From the NCBI RefSeq assembly GCF_017654505.1, contig NC_054540.1:41294554-41358553 (forward strand): a stretch of 64,000 nucleotides of DNA. The letters run 5' to 3'. The DNA is from Polyodon spathula (taxonomy: Eukaryota; Chordata; Actinopteri; Acipenseriformes; Polyodontidae). Below are positions 1-11,354 of the stretch, piece by piece. Each line of letters opens with the position of its first letter. Position 1 is the first letter of the stretch. Under the pieces are notes generated by a model. That model did no database searches. It saw nothing but the letters and a program-made list of their open reading frames with translations, and had not been told where the DNA came from. The translations under genes and the position numbers were made by a program.

Positions 1-556
1 TTTCTTTTTTCAGGTCGAAAAAGGCCCTTGGGTCGACACTGTCAATACCTTTTACAATTTTGAATGCTTGAATTAGGTCACCGCGTAGTCTTCTTTGTTC
101 AAGACTGAACAGATTCAATTCTTTTAGCCTGTCTACATATGACATGCCTTTTAAACCCGGAATAATTCTTTGCACTCTAGAGCAGCAATATTCGAGGTGA
201 CCAGAACTGAACACAATATTCAAGATGAGGCCTTACTAATGCATTGTACATTTTAACGTTACTTCCCTTGATTTTTTTGCCTTTTTTATAGCTTCCCCAC
301 ATTGTCTAGATGAAGACATTTCTGAGTCCAAAAACTCCTAGGTCCTTTTCATAGAGTCCTTCTTTAATTTCTTTATCTCCCATATGATATTTATAATGCA
401 CATTTTTATTTCCTGCATGCAGTACTTTTCTCTAAATGTCATTTGCCATGTGTCTGCCCAGTTCTGAATCTTGTCTAGATCATTTTGAATGACCTTTGCT
501 GCTGTAACAGTATTTGCCACTCCTCCTATTTTTGTGTCATCTGCAAATTTAACACG
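1..556 (-). mobile_element. CR1 LINE fragment A (3' part of ORF2)
   Basis: Antisense to the RT C-terminal region of the CR1 copies described below; it shares GTCGACACTGTCAATACC and the following sequence. The element's 3' end is cut off by the left window edge and its 5' end is truncated near 556. Many small indels make it an old copy. Confidence 0.85.
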
Positions 557-559
557 TAG

Positions 560-975
560 AGTTCTTAAACACTAGACAGCTGTGCTTCATACAAACACTC
601 ATTTTCTAATAAGGCAATTGTTCCATTGCTGAGTTATAAGTAGTAGGGCTGTGCTTGAAGGTTCATTCACTAGCCAGGAATTCAAAGGCAGTTCTAACCC
701 TTCGAAGGTTCGTCAGGTTCATTCATGCACTGTATATATTTTTTAGTTTTTATTTTCTCTGTTAACAGAAACCGTTTGACTGTGTAAATGCTACAAATCG
801 CATAGTAAATGTCACTTGCATGACGATCTTTTGATTTGTATAATGCATATTACTTAATCAAAAGTTGTTGTCTTAAGATCCCCTACCACATCATTATATG
901 TAGCAACTCTATATGGCGCCACTGCTGTGTGGAGCAGGGTATATTTCTCAAAGCACTGGGGTTGTAGTGCTTCAG
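560..975. other. intronic sequence with a possible hAT end
   Basis: No gene seen. Around 650-760 the sequence (AGGGCTGTGCTTGAAGG, with several TTCGAAGGTTC-like motifs) resembles the ends of hAT transposons. A weakly similar inverted stretch lies at 11690-11757. I could not show duplicated target sites. Confidence 0.3.
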
Positions 976-1058
976 TAGAATATGTACTGAATACCTACAA
1001 GAAAGTGTAAGAGAAGTGCTGTGGTAGAATACGTACTGAATACCTACAAGACAGTGTA
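976..1058. repeat. minisatellite, left half (49-bp unit)
   Basis: Two units starting TAGAATATGTACTGAATACC at 976 and TAGAATACG at 1025 (49 bases apart). The same array resumes at 2866. Confidence 0.85.
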
Positions 1059-2865
1059 GCGTCAGAAGGGGGGTCATCCTATCATTCTGTGCATGAAAAT
1101 AACAGAATTGGAATAGACAGAGGGGATCTTAAACCATTCTCTGTGTCTTTTTGGTCTGGTTACAAACTCCCCCAAGACAAAGAATGTTTTTAGAAAGTTG
1201 TAAACTAACTGCTGGACAAGTGTTTTTATCTCTACCTGTCACTGAAAGAGTAATTTTGGCACCAGTAGTGTTTTGCTGAGGGCAACTTCCAGACAATTCT
1301 GAGTACCTTGACACTAAGACGAGAAACAGTCCTTGTAGTAAATCCAGCTGACAGGGCGAAATAGTGGACCAGTGGAGAACAAGGGGCTACGTCGGTACGA
1401 GAACAACCAATGAGACACTTCACTGCCCAAAATAACCAGACTAACCAATCACAGGGTTGAAGTGAGAATTGCAAAACCCGCTGACTTTCAAAGTGTGAGC
1501 GAGCTTCTGCTGCTGCCCAGACATGCGTGCTGACCAAGTGTCCTCCCGCTAGAGTTGTTTTGGAGTTCGGAGGGAAGAAATGGATGCTACACTGCTCTGA
1601 AAAAAAGTTGCAGAGTCATGGGAGCATACGTGCTTGAATTCACAGAAGGCAAGGAAGAACCAGTGTTCTGAATAATGGCTAAAATCATCTTCTGAGGAAG
1701 GGCCCTGCCGTCTGTTCTACGAGAGACTGGATCAGTAAATGGGATACTGCATTAATAGTAAAGCGGGTCTTTGTTTCCACGTACAGTCGTACAGAAGAAT
1801 TGCCACAAGAACACTTTCATAAACTATAGAACTTTTCAATTGCAACGCATTGGCTGAACTGAGTTACGTCTGATCAATGGAACTATTCCCAATGGGAAAA
1901 CTGCCAACAACAAAGATAATGTTGCAAGCCTTGGAGATCAACAAGCTGATCTTCATTTGAAAAGAACTAGTTGTATTGCGAGCCTAAGCAATACAATGCG
2001 TACAGCAAAATACCGTCTACACTGGAACTGCGGATCTGGAAAGCTGCAGTATTCATCGACACAGATTGACATCTGTATATGGAAATCGATGAGTATTCAA
2101 AAAATGTCTAATATTAAATAATAAATCGAGAAAGTAACTGAAGCAAATGCTATCAAATTAAGTGGAAACTGTTCTAGAAGTAGAATATAACTTCCTGTTT
2201 TAGAGTGTGTGAGAAATGTATTATGTTTGTTTGAAATGTACAACTCAAAAGGAGTTGCCTTGTAAATGCAGAGAATTTCATCATTGCCCCATTTAAGTTA
2301 ATTTTGAATATATAATCAACTGAGGTTGATAACATATTATTAATTTGGTACATCACGCCTAAACTTAACATGGTAAAACTAATTTGCTAAATTAAGTACT
2401 GGAATGTTGGATTCCGTTTTGAATGGGAAGTTGAATTCATTCTCGTGCATATTTATATGATCGATTACAACGAGAAACAGGTATTGAAAATACTAATGCA
2501 AAGTAGACACTTTGTGTGATAAGACATATTCAATAATACTAACCATGTATGCTAATGATGTTATGGTCGTTGTAATCATTTGACTATGGAATCAATGAAC
2601 TGCATATTACTATTCACGCAAAGCTCTAACCAATAGCCTTTCCTTTCTGTAATATTAGATTAGTTGTGCACTCCTTTTTCCCTTAAATAAACGATTGTTT
2701 TGTATTTCTGACACGTTGTGTGGATGTCAATTGTTGTCAAGGGAATCCAAGTTCTACATGATATCACCGAGCTATGGTATGTCTCAGTTACAAACATTTG
2801 GCCATTCTTTTAAACAGTGCACCTAAGACTAATTTATATATAAATAAATTGTATACAAAAGTCAC
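1059..2865. mobile_element. unclassified 1.8-kb insert splitting the minisatellite
   Basis: The minisatellite is interrupted here and resumes at 2866. TACAAGACAGTGTA stands at both borders (1045-1058 and 2866-2879), either a target duplication or simply the repeat unit. No recognised protein is encoded. An AATAAA-like signal lies near 2686. The family is unknown to me. Confidence 0.45.
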
Positions 2866-2960
2866 TACAAGACAGTGTAAGAGAAGTGCTATGGTAGAAT
2901 ATGTACTGAATACCTTGTGTACAAGACGGTGTAAAAGAAGTCCTATGGTAGAATATGTTT
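2866..2960. repeat. minisatellite, right half (about 54-bp unit)
   Basis: Two diverged units of the same repeat as 976-1058, starting TAGAATATG at 2895 and 2949. Confidence 0.8.
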
Positions 2961-3124
2961 GAAACATCAGGGCTGAATTTCATTTTTGTGTGCTGGGGGG
3001 ATTTCCCCCCCTATGCTGCAGCCAGTGTGGGGCTGTGGGGGGATTCCAAAATTTTAGGGGAAATGGCAAAAAAGTTTTTTGCATATAAAAAACTATATAT
3101 ATTTTACTGTATCATCATTAACTT

Positions 3125-3470
3125 TGTTGTCACATGCACACTTTAACCAGTCTTGTCCATAAAAACTTGTAGCTCTTGCAAAGTTGCCATTGGCCTCTTC
3201 ATAGCCTCTCTCCTCCTTGCTCGGTCATCCAGTTTGGAGGGATGGCCTGATCTAGGCAGGGTCTTGGTGGTGCCATACACCTTCCACTTCTTAATAATTG
3301 ATTTGACCATGCTCCAAGGGATATTCAAGGCCTTTGATATTTTTTTACACCCATCCCCTGATCTGTGCCTTTCAATAACTTTGTCCCGGAGTTCTTTTGA
3401 AAGTGCCTTGGTGCTTATGGTTGAGTCTTAGGTTTGAAATGCATTTTTTTCCAAAACTGTTTACTTATAC
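3125..3470 (-). pseudogene. Tc1/mariner transposase N-terminal relic
   Basis: The minus strand encodes a helix-turn-helix segment (IPWSMVKSIIKKWKVYGTT, then RSGHPSKLDDRARR) typical of Tc1 transposases. The start region is at the right (3400-3430). No catalytic domain or terminal repeats are left. Confidence 0.8.
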
Positions 3471-3736
3471 TGCAGTGTACTGACTTTCTATAATGCTTAA
3501 ATAGTGACCAAGAGTCACGTACGAGAGAATAAAGTCTTGCAGCACTTAAAATATCCAGCACTACTTTTTAAAAATTATTTATTTTAACTAGAACTACTCA
3601 GAATGCGGCTCGTAGTGCTTTCGTCACCAATACCCAGTTCCTTAGAGATTGTTTGTAGCATTTCAGGCATTTGAAATTGGGTGAGAAACACAGTAACTTG
3701 GTGTCTTAATATATCTGTTTGCATATATATACAGGT
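3471..3736. other. intronic sequence, nothing recognised
   Basis: AT-rich, with no coding or repeat signature that I can name. Confidence 0.4.
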
Positions 3737-4058
3737 ATTTACAGTATAATCGTAAATCTCGAAAAACTACTCACTTCTAAATCTTTTGTAGTCATTTTTG
3801 TATTACTTTAGTATAAATACATGTTAATTTGGATTCATATGTTGTTTTTTTTTACTTTATGTGAACGAAAAGACACACATTTGCCTGTTTTCCCATTGGA
3901 AATAGTGATATTTTGAAATATCACTGTCCTGGTCACAAAAGCAAAGTTTGTGGGGAATAACAGCCATTTTCTGTACTTTTGAGGCATAAGCAATTTGGAA
4001 ATAACTTACTACCCAGGAACAAAAAAAAAAAAAAAAAATTGTTACACGGTGTAATCAA
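3737..4058 (+). mobile_element. short 320-bp terminal element, copy 1
   Basis: Starts TTTACAGTATAATCG and ends GTTACACGGTGTAA. It is the same unit as 9662-9989 and as the right end of the transposon at 35634-38064 (from 37757). Start and end are imperfect inverted repeats of each other (TTTACAGTATAAT against ATTACACCGTGTAAC), as expected for a MITE. An A-run precedes the end. Confidence 0.7.
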
Positions 4059-4949
4059 TGCATCGATTCATTGATGCACCCCTAGCTAACACTAATAATT
4101 TTGATTTTCAAAACTGAGGACCATCCGCGACTCCCCCCTCCAGCTCGTGTTATCCAGAGGCAAACCTTTAATTTCTTCATTCGCCATCTCGACAGCAAAG
4201 CGCTGTATAGCATAAGCTGTATTGAAAGAAATCTCTCCAAACCCCTCTGCTGTTTGTGATTATTTTGTTCAATGCCTAGACAACTAAAAGAAAAGTTGAA
4301 TGCAAATGGTGCAAGCGACTGTTGATGTGTCATCGAGGCACAACCAATCTCTGGGGTCACTTGACAAGCGTACGTTCATATTATTATTATTATTATTATT
4401 ATTTGGTGACCGTAACTGATAACCTGCTTGGAGCAGTAACAATTAAAAATAAAGCTTTGTTTTGCTGAAGTCTGCTGCAGTTCTTTTAATTTGCAGCAAT
4501 AAGATGCTGCTGCAATGCAAGCTTATTGCAGGGGTGGACAAATCACTATTAAGTGTGGTAGTCCGATGGGCTACCAAAGGAAAACTACGGTAACCCACCA
4601 CAATTTTTTTTCTTCAACATTCAACAATCAACACTTAAATATCTGTAATTTTAAACTTGACAACAATCATGCAGTGCTACAGATATATAATGTTTTTTGT
4701 TTTTTTTTGTCAGCAGTAATCACTTCCAGAATTTTGTAGCAGTACAGTAATTTTAAATTTCCCACTAATTGGAGCAGTAAAGTTTTGTGATAATAAAATA
4801 AGTCAGGGTTTACCTTGGCTTTTATATTTCTGTAGTCTTTAGTCACTACTGGTATAGAATCCTTGCACCCTGTTTTTATTCTGTACCTTAAATTCCTATA
4901 TACAGATATTGCACACTGTTTTGTAACATACTAATCGTGCATCCTACTA
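4059..4949. other. intronic sequence with a hAT-like terminal repeat at 4529
   Basis: No gene recognised. CAGGGGTGGACAAATC at 4529-4544 has the CAGGG start of hAT ends and is the exact inverse of 11445-11460. The rest is AT-rich and unassigned. Confidence 0.45.
4379..4404. repeat. (TTA)n microsatellite
   Basis: About nine perfect TTA units. Confidence 0.95.
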
Positions 4950-4999
4950 TTCTGGACTTCTGGGTCCTCAACATGTTCCTGAAATAACGGAAGTTCAAC

Positions 5000-5620
5000 A
5001 TGTTGACTGCACAGCGTATCCTCCGGTCCGCCCAGCCGGGCGACTGGTTCACATCGATCGACCTGCAAGATGCCTACTTCCATGTCCCAATCAGTCCCGT
5101 GCACAGAAAATATCTATGCTTCGCCTTTCAAGGCACCATGTACGAATTCTGCGTTCTGCCCTTTGGCCTCTCGCTGGCGCCCCGCACATTTTCAAAGTGC
5201 ATGGACACAGCACTGGCTCCATTCAGGCTGCGGGGTATTAGTATCCTGAACTACCTGGACGATTGGCTAGTTTGCGCATGTTCCAAAGCACGTGCCGAGG
5301 CTCACACCAGACAGATCATAGATCATGTGACGAAGTTGGGGCTCTTCATACATCAACAGAAGAGCAACTTTGTACTTGTCTAAGTCCAGTGTTCCTGGGG
5401 ATCAAATTGAACTCTGTGAGCATGCTTGCCTCACTATCGGAAGACAGGATTCGGTCGTTGGAAGTCACGCTCTCCCAATTCAGGGAGGATGCTCTTCTAC
5501 AGGTCAGAACTTTTCAAAGGTTGTTGGGGCTGATGGCAGCCGCCTCGAGAATCCTTCCACTAGGGCTGCTAAGAATGTGCCCGCTTCAAGCATGGGTGAA
5601 TGGGCTCAAGGTATCCCTGG
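5000..5620 (+). pseudogene. DIRS reverse transcriptase (frameshifted)
   Basis: Residues GDWFTSIDLQDAYFHVPI carry the first catalytic aspartate (motif A), and ILNYLDDWLVCA carries the YLDD box. The reading frame changes near 5383, after which VFLGIKLNSVSM and LSQFREDALLQVRTFQRLLG continue the thumb/connection region. An in-frame stop (TAA, 4984) lies upstream in LDFWVLNMFLK-stop-RKF, so the N-terminus is also broken. Confidence 0.9.
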
Positions 5621-5984
5621 TCCGTGATAGACACCGGCTGGTGTCTGTCTGGGCCTCGGATCTTCCCTCCCCTCCCCCCTGCACAAAGGAAGTTGCCTGG
5701 GCTGGGGAGCGGTCTGGAATGGGAGGGGAATAAGAGGTCAGTGGAATGGACCTTGACAGTAGGCGCATATAAATGCCCAAGAATGCAAGCAGTAGCCCTA
5801 GTGCTCTCTCATTTTCACCAGCAGTTAGTGTACAAACACGTGCTGGTCTGGACGGACAACACGACAGTGGTCGCCTACACCTGGCCTTCACCATGTGGTG
5901 CACATACTCCTGTACTCCCAGCTCCCAACTCTGGGTTTGGCCGTTGAACGGAGCCATCTATCCAGACGAGGACTGCGAGATGCA

Positions 5985-6870
5985 GTAGTAGAGACACTAC
6001 AGTCTACTAGGGTGCCTAGTACCAGAGCTCAGTATTCGTATAAATGGAGGGTATTCCAAAACTGGTACATTTCTGGGGGTCACGACCCTGTTACTTGCTC
6101 TATTGAGACAATTCAAACCTTCTTTAAATCTGCATCTACTCTGACGGTCTACTTGGCAGTAATATCGGTGTGCCACGATAAAATTGACTCTGTGTCCTCT
6201 GGGGCACACTTCCTGGCAGTGCAATTTCTTAAAGGGGCCCAGAGGCTCCGTCCTCTGACAAAAACCATGGTCCCTAAATGGGATCTGGGGCTGGTGCTGG
6301 GGGTCCTTACTGTTCCCCCATTTGAGCCCACGGCCTCAGCAGATCTGTCCCCCGTTTCCCTCAAAGTGGTGTTTTTGTTAGCCATTACGTCTGCCAGAAG
6401 AGTAAGTGAGCTTCATGCGCTGTCCATGTATGGCTTTCACTGGTAATGACTCACGGGTAACATTAAGAACTAACCCAGCCTTTTTGCCAAAGGTGGTCTC
6501 TTCATTCCATATTAACCAACCAGTGGTTTTGGATGCTTTCAGACCTTCCCCGCATGAGTCAGAGGAGGATTGCAGACAGCACACGCTTTGCCCGGTCCGG
6601 GCTCTGTGCTGTTACCTTGAGACAGTCCAACCAGCTGTTTGTCTGCTACAGGTCCCGCTCTAGAGGTCAAGCCCTTTCGAAGCAACGTCTAGCACACTGA
6701 ATGGCAGATGCCATACGCTTGGCATATGAACAGACAGACTCCCCTTTGCTGGGGGACATTTCGGCCAAGCAACTTCTTGGGCTCACATCCATGGCACCTC
6801 ATAGGATTAGCTTTGCAATACTGCTCCCTGGACAGTTAGACATTTGTGCATTTTTACCGCCTTGATGTTG
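5985..6870 (+). pseudogene. DIRS tyrosine recombinase (broken)
   Basis: KWRVFQNWYISGGHDP is the N-terminal SAM-like part. VVFLLAITSARRVSELHALS contains the box-I arginine of tyrosine recombinases. Later pieces in other frames resemble the C-terminal box (IFTALMLQ region near 6850), but the active-site tyrosine context is degraded. A frameshift lies near 6440. Confidence 0.85.
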
Positions 6871-7018
6871 CAAACCGAGCAAGGCCCTTCCTGGGCTCTA
6901 GGTTGCTGCAGACGGCATGCCCTTAGGCATCATGAGGGCTGTAGAGGCTATCGCCATGGGGCTGTACTATCGGTAATCTGGAGCCATGACAGCTTTGGTA
7001 CAGCTTCCCATTCAGTAA

Positions 7019-7330
7019 TGGTTGTCTTCCACTTGAAAGGGAGCGTTAAGTTATTACCACAACCCAGGTTCCCTGAAAAGAATGACAACCGTTACCCTTC
7101 GAGGCCGTGTCCCCAGCTGATCGCCAATTTCGAAAATGGCGATATGCTACTGTGAGGACGTCCCTCTTCAGCAGGAGGTGGGAGGGACTTCCCCCTCACA
7201 GCAGGGCCCTGATGGGGCAGCTTTTTTGTATTTGCTCAGTGATTGACGGATCAGAGGCCGCTCTTCCCATTCGGTAATGGTTGTTGTTCTTTTCAGGGAA
7301 CCAGGGTTATGGTAATAACCTAACGTTCTG
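7019..7330. repeat. DIRS inverted terminal / internal complementary repeat
   Basis: About 60 bases at 7030-7092 (containing AGGTTCCCTGAAAAGAA) recur inverted at 7267-7328 (TTCTTTTCAGGGAACC). Such inverse pairs are the hallmark of DIRS ends, used for circular replication intermediates. Confidence 0.8.
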
Positions 7331-7857
7331 TTGTGTGAACTGCGCAGATCTGTACAGAACTTCGGAAATCTGCTCCACAGGAATGCACTCATTAATTTCT
7401 GTATTGCCTTAAAGCAGCAGGGGTCGTATTTGTTCTTCCATGGCTATAAAACAGATCCCCAGTATTTTTGGGAGGTCTTAAATGACTGTTTTTTAGTTGG
7501 GAATTACAGCGGTACGCTCCCTTATGTGGAGCACTGATCATATGAAACAGTTTTTGCCCTATAGCTACAAGAAAGTACACATGCTTGAAACATTAGAAAT
7601 CCATTTTTAGTTTTTGCTTAAATTATAGATCAAGTGAAAATAAAATGTTATGCCTGGATAAAAAAGCATGTGTAGGTTTTTTTTTTTTTTTTTTTTTCCC
7701 AAAAATAGAAATTCTTCAACTTTCAAGAAAAGGCTTTAAAAGGATTAGAACATTACTAAATGCTATATCATTTTTAAATGAAGTACAAAATAAAGTCAAC
7801 AAAAAAATCTACAGCATTTTCATTTGTTGAAGATATGTTAGGAAAATAAAAAAAGTA
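7331..7857. other. intronic sequence, nothing recognised
   Basis: Contains a T-run (7678-7697) and AT-rich sequence; no gene or named repeat. Confidence 0.4.
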
Positions 7858-7968
7858 ATGGTTTTAGGAAAGGGAGATCGTGTCTAACTTGCTTGATTTT
7901 TTTGAGGATGCAACATCGATAATGGATAATTGTAAAGCATATGACATGGTTTATTTGGATGTCCAAGG
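7858..7968 (+). mobile_element. CR1 fragment (RT motif region, 110 bp)
   Basis: Matches the CR1 RT segment encoding FRKGRS...FFEDATSIMDN...YDMVYLD (compare 19780-19885), cut off on both sides. Confidence 0.8.
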
Positions 7969-8087
7969 CATTTTACTTCAAAGCCGAGTAGCCACACCTG
8001 ATCTAACCCCCATCAAAGTTACAACACACTAAATTAGGCTTATTGCTATTCTGTCAGTTTTTGTAATCCAAAAGTTTACCTTTTAAA

Positions 8088-8366
8088 AAGGACAGAGATT
8101 AAGGACACTGGCTGTTTTGTGGCTGTTTCACAATTGGCAGGCAAGTACTGCATTGTATATGGACTGTGTTTTTATGAAGTTATTACAACTGTCCATTTAA
8201 AGTGCTGGATTGTAGCATTGATTGACCGCGCTCTAGCTCACGTTCTCAGCAGCTGGGCAGCTGATTTGAATTACGTGAGTAAGCTTGGCTATCACTTCAA
8301 CGCTGTCCAAGCCAGCGGCAGAGATAAAGGACGGAGAGTAAGGACACTGGCTGTTTTGTGGCTGTT
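8088..8366. repeat. direct repeat pair, about 240 bp apart
   Basis: AAGGACACTGGCTGTTTTGT and a few flanking bases occur at 8101 and again at 8340. They may be 5' UTR sequence of the LINE that follows; this is inference. Confidence 0.5.
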
Positions 8367-8474
8367 CTGTGCAGTATGGAATCCCTTCAAACTACAGCGC
8401 CACTAAGCCGACTCGATACAGATTCACTTTGACATTTTTACATCTATTTGTTATCTAGTTATATTACTTTTAAT

Positions 8475-8747
8475 ATGGAAATTGACAAGCGAGCCATTGC
8501 TTGTGATGTCTGTGAAATGTTTTTGGTAGTTAACATTTTGTGCTTCAGGGACAATTTTATCTGCAATAAGTGCATTTCTATTCATACCTTGAAAATCCTT
8601 TCACTTGAAAAACAAATTGATACATTTCGATCAATCGGTGCCAATGAAGAATTCATTGAAAGTAGTTTTAATTATTGTAATAATCTGTGGACTGTGTTAT
8701 ACGCAGTAGGGCAAACTATACTAGTCAATGACTTCGACTCTGCATGA
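8475..8747 (+). pseudogene. L2-like ORF1 N-terminus, zinc-binding
   Basis: From ATG at 8475: CDVCEMF...CFRDNFICNKCISIH gives paired CxxC motifs like those opening ORF1 of CR1/L2 elements (compare CDTCLMWE...CVKCR in the CR1 copies). The frame closes at 8747. Confidence 0.6.
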
Positions 8748-8929
8748 AATCACTCAAACTTGTTACAGGAGGTTAGCGTCTATTATCAAAAACAGAAACA
8801 GTTGGTCACAAGGGTAGTTAAAGAGCCAGACAGGAACTGGGGAAGGGACTTCATTATATGCTAAAAAGAATCGATACCTGTCTTCCTGGTGTTAAAGTTA
8901 AGGACATTCAACAGAGAATCTGTAATATT

Positions 8930-9283
8930 GTTTGTGAAAATAACAAAAAACCTGTCATTATTGTACATGTTGGTATGAATGACAATAGAAATAGAAATTC
9001 TGAAGTATTACAGGTCATTTAAAAAAATTAATACCAAAATTAAAAGGTTTTGGAGGCACAACTTTTGTCAGGGTTGTTATTAGTTATTGGCAAGGGGGAT
9101 GAAACTTGCAACAGAACAAGATCCCTAAACAAGTGGTAGCAGACTGTTGTACAAAAGAAGGTATTGGTTTTATAAACAACTGGGATTGTTTTTGGGAAGC
9201 ATCTGGTTATTACAGGAAAGATGGGCTACACCTAAATAAATTGGGTGCAAGGATACTAGCAGAAAACATTAAAAGCACATAGC
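8930..9283 (+). pseudogene. L2-like ORF1 SGNH esterase remnant
   Basis: IIVHVGMNDNRNRN (the G-x-N-D block of SGNH hydrolases) near 8960 and DGLHLNKLGARILAE with the catalytic D-x-x-H at 9220, ending at TAG 9281-9283. Stops and frameshifts lie between them. Confidence 0.75.
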
Positions 9284-9454
9284 TAGTTATTTAAATTAAA
9301 GGTGGGGGTGGGCGGGAAAATTACCAGCCAATTTCATAATACTGATGTCATATTATCAAATAGTTCCCGTAGCTATATGTCAGTGTGTTAGTCTTTAGGG
9401 GCTTGTTCTAACAATCCCCACTAACGTGGCTCAGCCATTGCCACTGGCAAATAA

Positions 9455-9660
9455 ATGTTTTTTTTAATGAACGACTTAATTGTAGACCATAATCTTAACT
9501 ATTTATGCCTAACTAAAACTTGGATGGGTACTGATGATAACATATCAATGGTAGAGGCTTCTCCTCCAAAGTATATATTTTTCCAAAAGTCACGCTGTAT
9601 GAGCCGGGGGGGGGGGGGGAGTGGACTCGCTGCTATCTGTCACAGTACTCACAACATCAA
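9455..9660 (+). pseudogene. L2-like ORF2 endonuclease N-terminus
   Basis: LNYLCLTKTWMGTDDNISMV matches the LCLTETWL...D motif of AP-like LINE endonucleases. A G-run (9606-9619) follows; the frame is cut by the terminal element at 9662. Confidence 0.75.
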
Positions 9661-9661
9661 A

Positions 9662-9989
9662 CTGTATTTACAGTATAATTGTAACTCTCGAAAAACTACT
9701 CACTTCTAAATCCAAGTCATTTTTTTATTACTTTAGTATAAATACATGTTAATTTCGATTCATATGTTGTTTTTTTATGACTTTATGTGAATGAAAAGAC
9801 ACACATTTGCCCGTTTTCCCACTAGAAATAGTGATATTTTGAAATATCACTGTCCTGGTCACAAAAGCAAAGTTTGTGGGGAATAACAGCCATTTTCTGT
9901 ACTTTTGAGGCATAAGCAATTAGGAAATAACACTTACTACCCAGGAACAAAAAAAAATAAAATAAAATTGTTACACGGTGTAATGAATC
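9662..9989 (+). mobile_element. short 320-bp terminal element, copy 2
   Basis: Same unit and same left breakpoint (TTTACAGTATAATTG) as the copy at 3737. It lies inside the L2-like LINE, so it moved in after that LINE. Confidence 0.75.
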
Positions 9990-10525
9990 TTGTTCACAGT
10001 CTGTGGAGTTGTTAAGGCTTTTACATTCTTTAGACTACACCCAACATGTTGTAGGGCCTTTTTCAGTCATTGTCATTAGATGAGTTAGTTGACAGCTATT
10101 GTAGTGTCTTACATAGTCTCTTACAAGCTACCATTGATATAGGAGCCCAGGTCAAAATTCGCACTGTCCACTCTAAACAAACTTCTAGATTGCCATCCAA
10201 CATCGGAGAAGCAGAGTCACTTAATGTTTTTAAGCTGGTTAAAAACTCATTTAAGATTAGGTTTTGAATCCAGATTTTATGTATCAATCTATTATTATTT
10301 TAAACTTGTTCACTCTATTTCTATTTTTAAACCAAGTTGTTGCTTACTTTTTATTAATATTACCAATTTTACTGTAAAAATTGTGTTTTTATTCTGTATT
10401 TTTGTTGTTTTTTCTTGTATTGTTAAGCACTTTGAAACACTTGTTGTGAAAGGTGCTATATAAATAAAAAAAAAACTTATTTACCTCTTCTGTTAAATCA
10501 CTCTGCATTTATTGTGCAATGCATT

Positions 10526-10714
10526 CTACAAATCACATACCACCTTTTCTTGACAATGACTTCCTGAATCAACTTTATATACGTTATTTCTGAACAGTGC
10601 AAATAAGCTCGTAATCAGTGAGGGGCTTGGTTTTCTTTGCACATAACTAGGCAGTGTTAGAGACACATCAGCTATGTACATTGATTTTCTGCCATAACCA
10701 GAATATCCCTGCAA
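10526..10714 (-). other. possible coding remnant, unidentified
   Basis: The minus frame reads GRKSMYIADVSLTLPSYVQR and on through FALFRNNVYKVDSGSHCQEK, more protein-like than random. It lies between the inverted CAGGGGTGG ends (4529 and 11460), so a piece of a DNA-transposon protein is likely. I do not recognise the family. Confidence 0.35.
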
Positions 10715-11354
10715 ATCAGCATGTCTTATTACAGTTCCTAATGACTGTTCACGTTCTGTACACTCCTTGTGTCATCTGCTGTCATTGTGCTTTCTGGCGG
10801 TTTCAATTTGAAAGTTAGAAGTAATTGCAAATAACTGGTTGGTTTTATCTGCTGACTCCAGGTACTCTGTACACACAACATAAAACATTCTCTGGCTTTG
10901 ATTCATAGCATTTACTCCATCACTGTCGCTGTTTTTCTTTTTCAGCAGCAGGGACTTCCTCTGTATCTAACCAACTGAAGGTATTTTTCCAGTGCACCGG
11001 AAATGTGCATGAAACTGTTGTCTGTTCCTCTTTTAAAACCGTATCGCAACAGGCTCTTCATTTTGTACAATTTATTGGTGGGTTTTTAGATAATTTGTTT
11101 TGTGTAAATGTTTTGTTTCTTCTCTTCTCCCACACTGATAGATTTTCTTACCAAGTCGTGCTGTGTTTTTAGCAGAGCTTTCCTGAATCTTTTGCTTTTC
11201 TGAAGTCTGCATGTCTCTCGCAGCCTTCAAAAAGTGAAACTGTGTTGTGATTGGCCCCGTCGTGACAAATGCTTTATCTGATTTGCTCAGTGGATATGGG
11301 AGGGTCTTTATACTACAATGCTGCGCTGCAGTTTATACTTACTGCTAAAAAAAA
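10715..11354. other. unassigned sequence inside possible hAT region
   Basis: No ORF or repeat that I can name. Confidence 0.3.

Larger units (their letters stand above)
4950..7330 (+). mobile_element. decayed DIRS-type retrotransposon (tyrosine recombinase class)
   Basis: In order on the + strand: reverse transcriptase (5000-5620), an RNase H-like remnant (around 5840-5890, VWTDNTTVVAY), a tyrosine recombinase (5985-6870), and inverted terminal sequence at 7019-7330. This order is characteristic of DIRS elements, which integrate with a tyrosine recombinase rather than an integrase. Base composition is GC-richer than the flanks. Several stops and frameshifts make it inactive; gag and the left terminus are not recognised. 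Confidence 0.85.
8430..10470 (+). mobile_element. L2-like LINE relic, interrupted at 9662-9989
   Basis: ORF1 zinc-binding part (8475-8750), SGNH-esterase remnant (8930-9283), endonuclease start (9455-9660), a gap filled by the 320-bp terminal element, then more ORF2 remnant (10060-10200) and a 3' end reading AAGGTGCTATATAAATAAA, the tail type of fish L2/Rex-like LINEs. It is a different and older family from the CR1 copies in this window. Confidence 0.8.

Noticed and set aside
1129..1537. Minus-strand frames of 61 and 101 residues
   Set aside because: No family features, and they lie in the unclassified insert; random open frames are the simpler reading.
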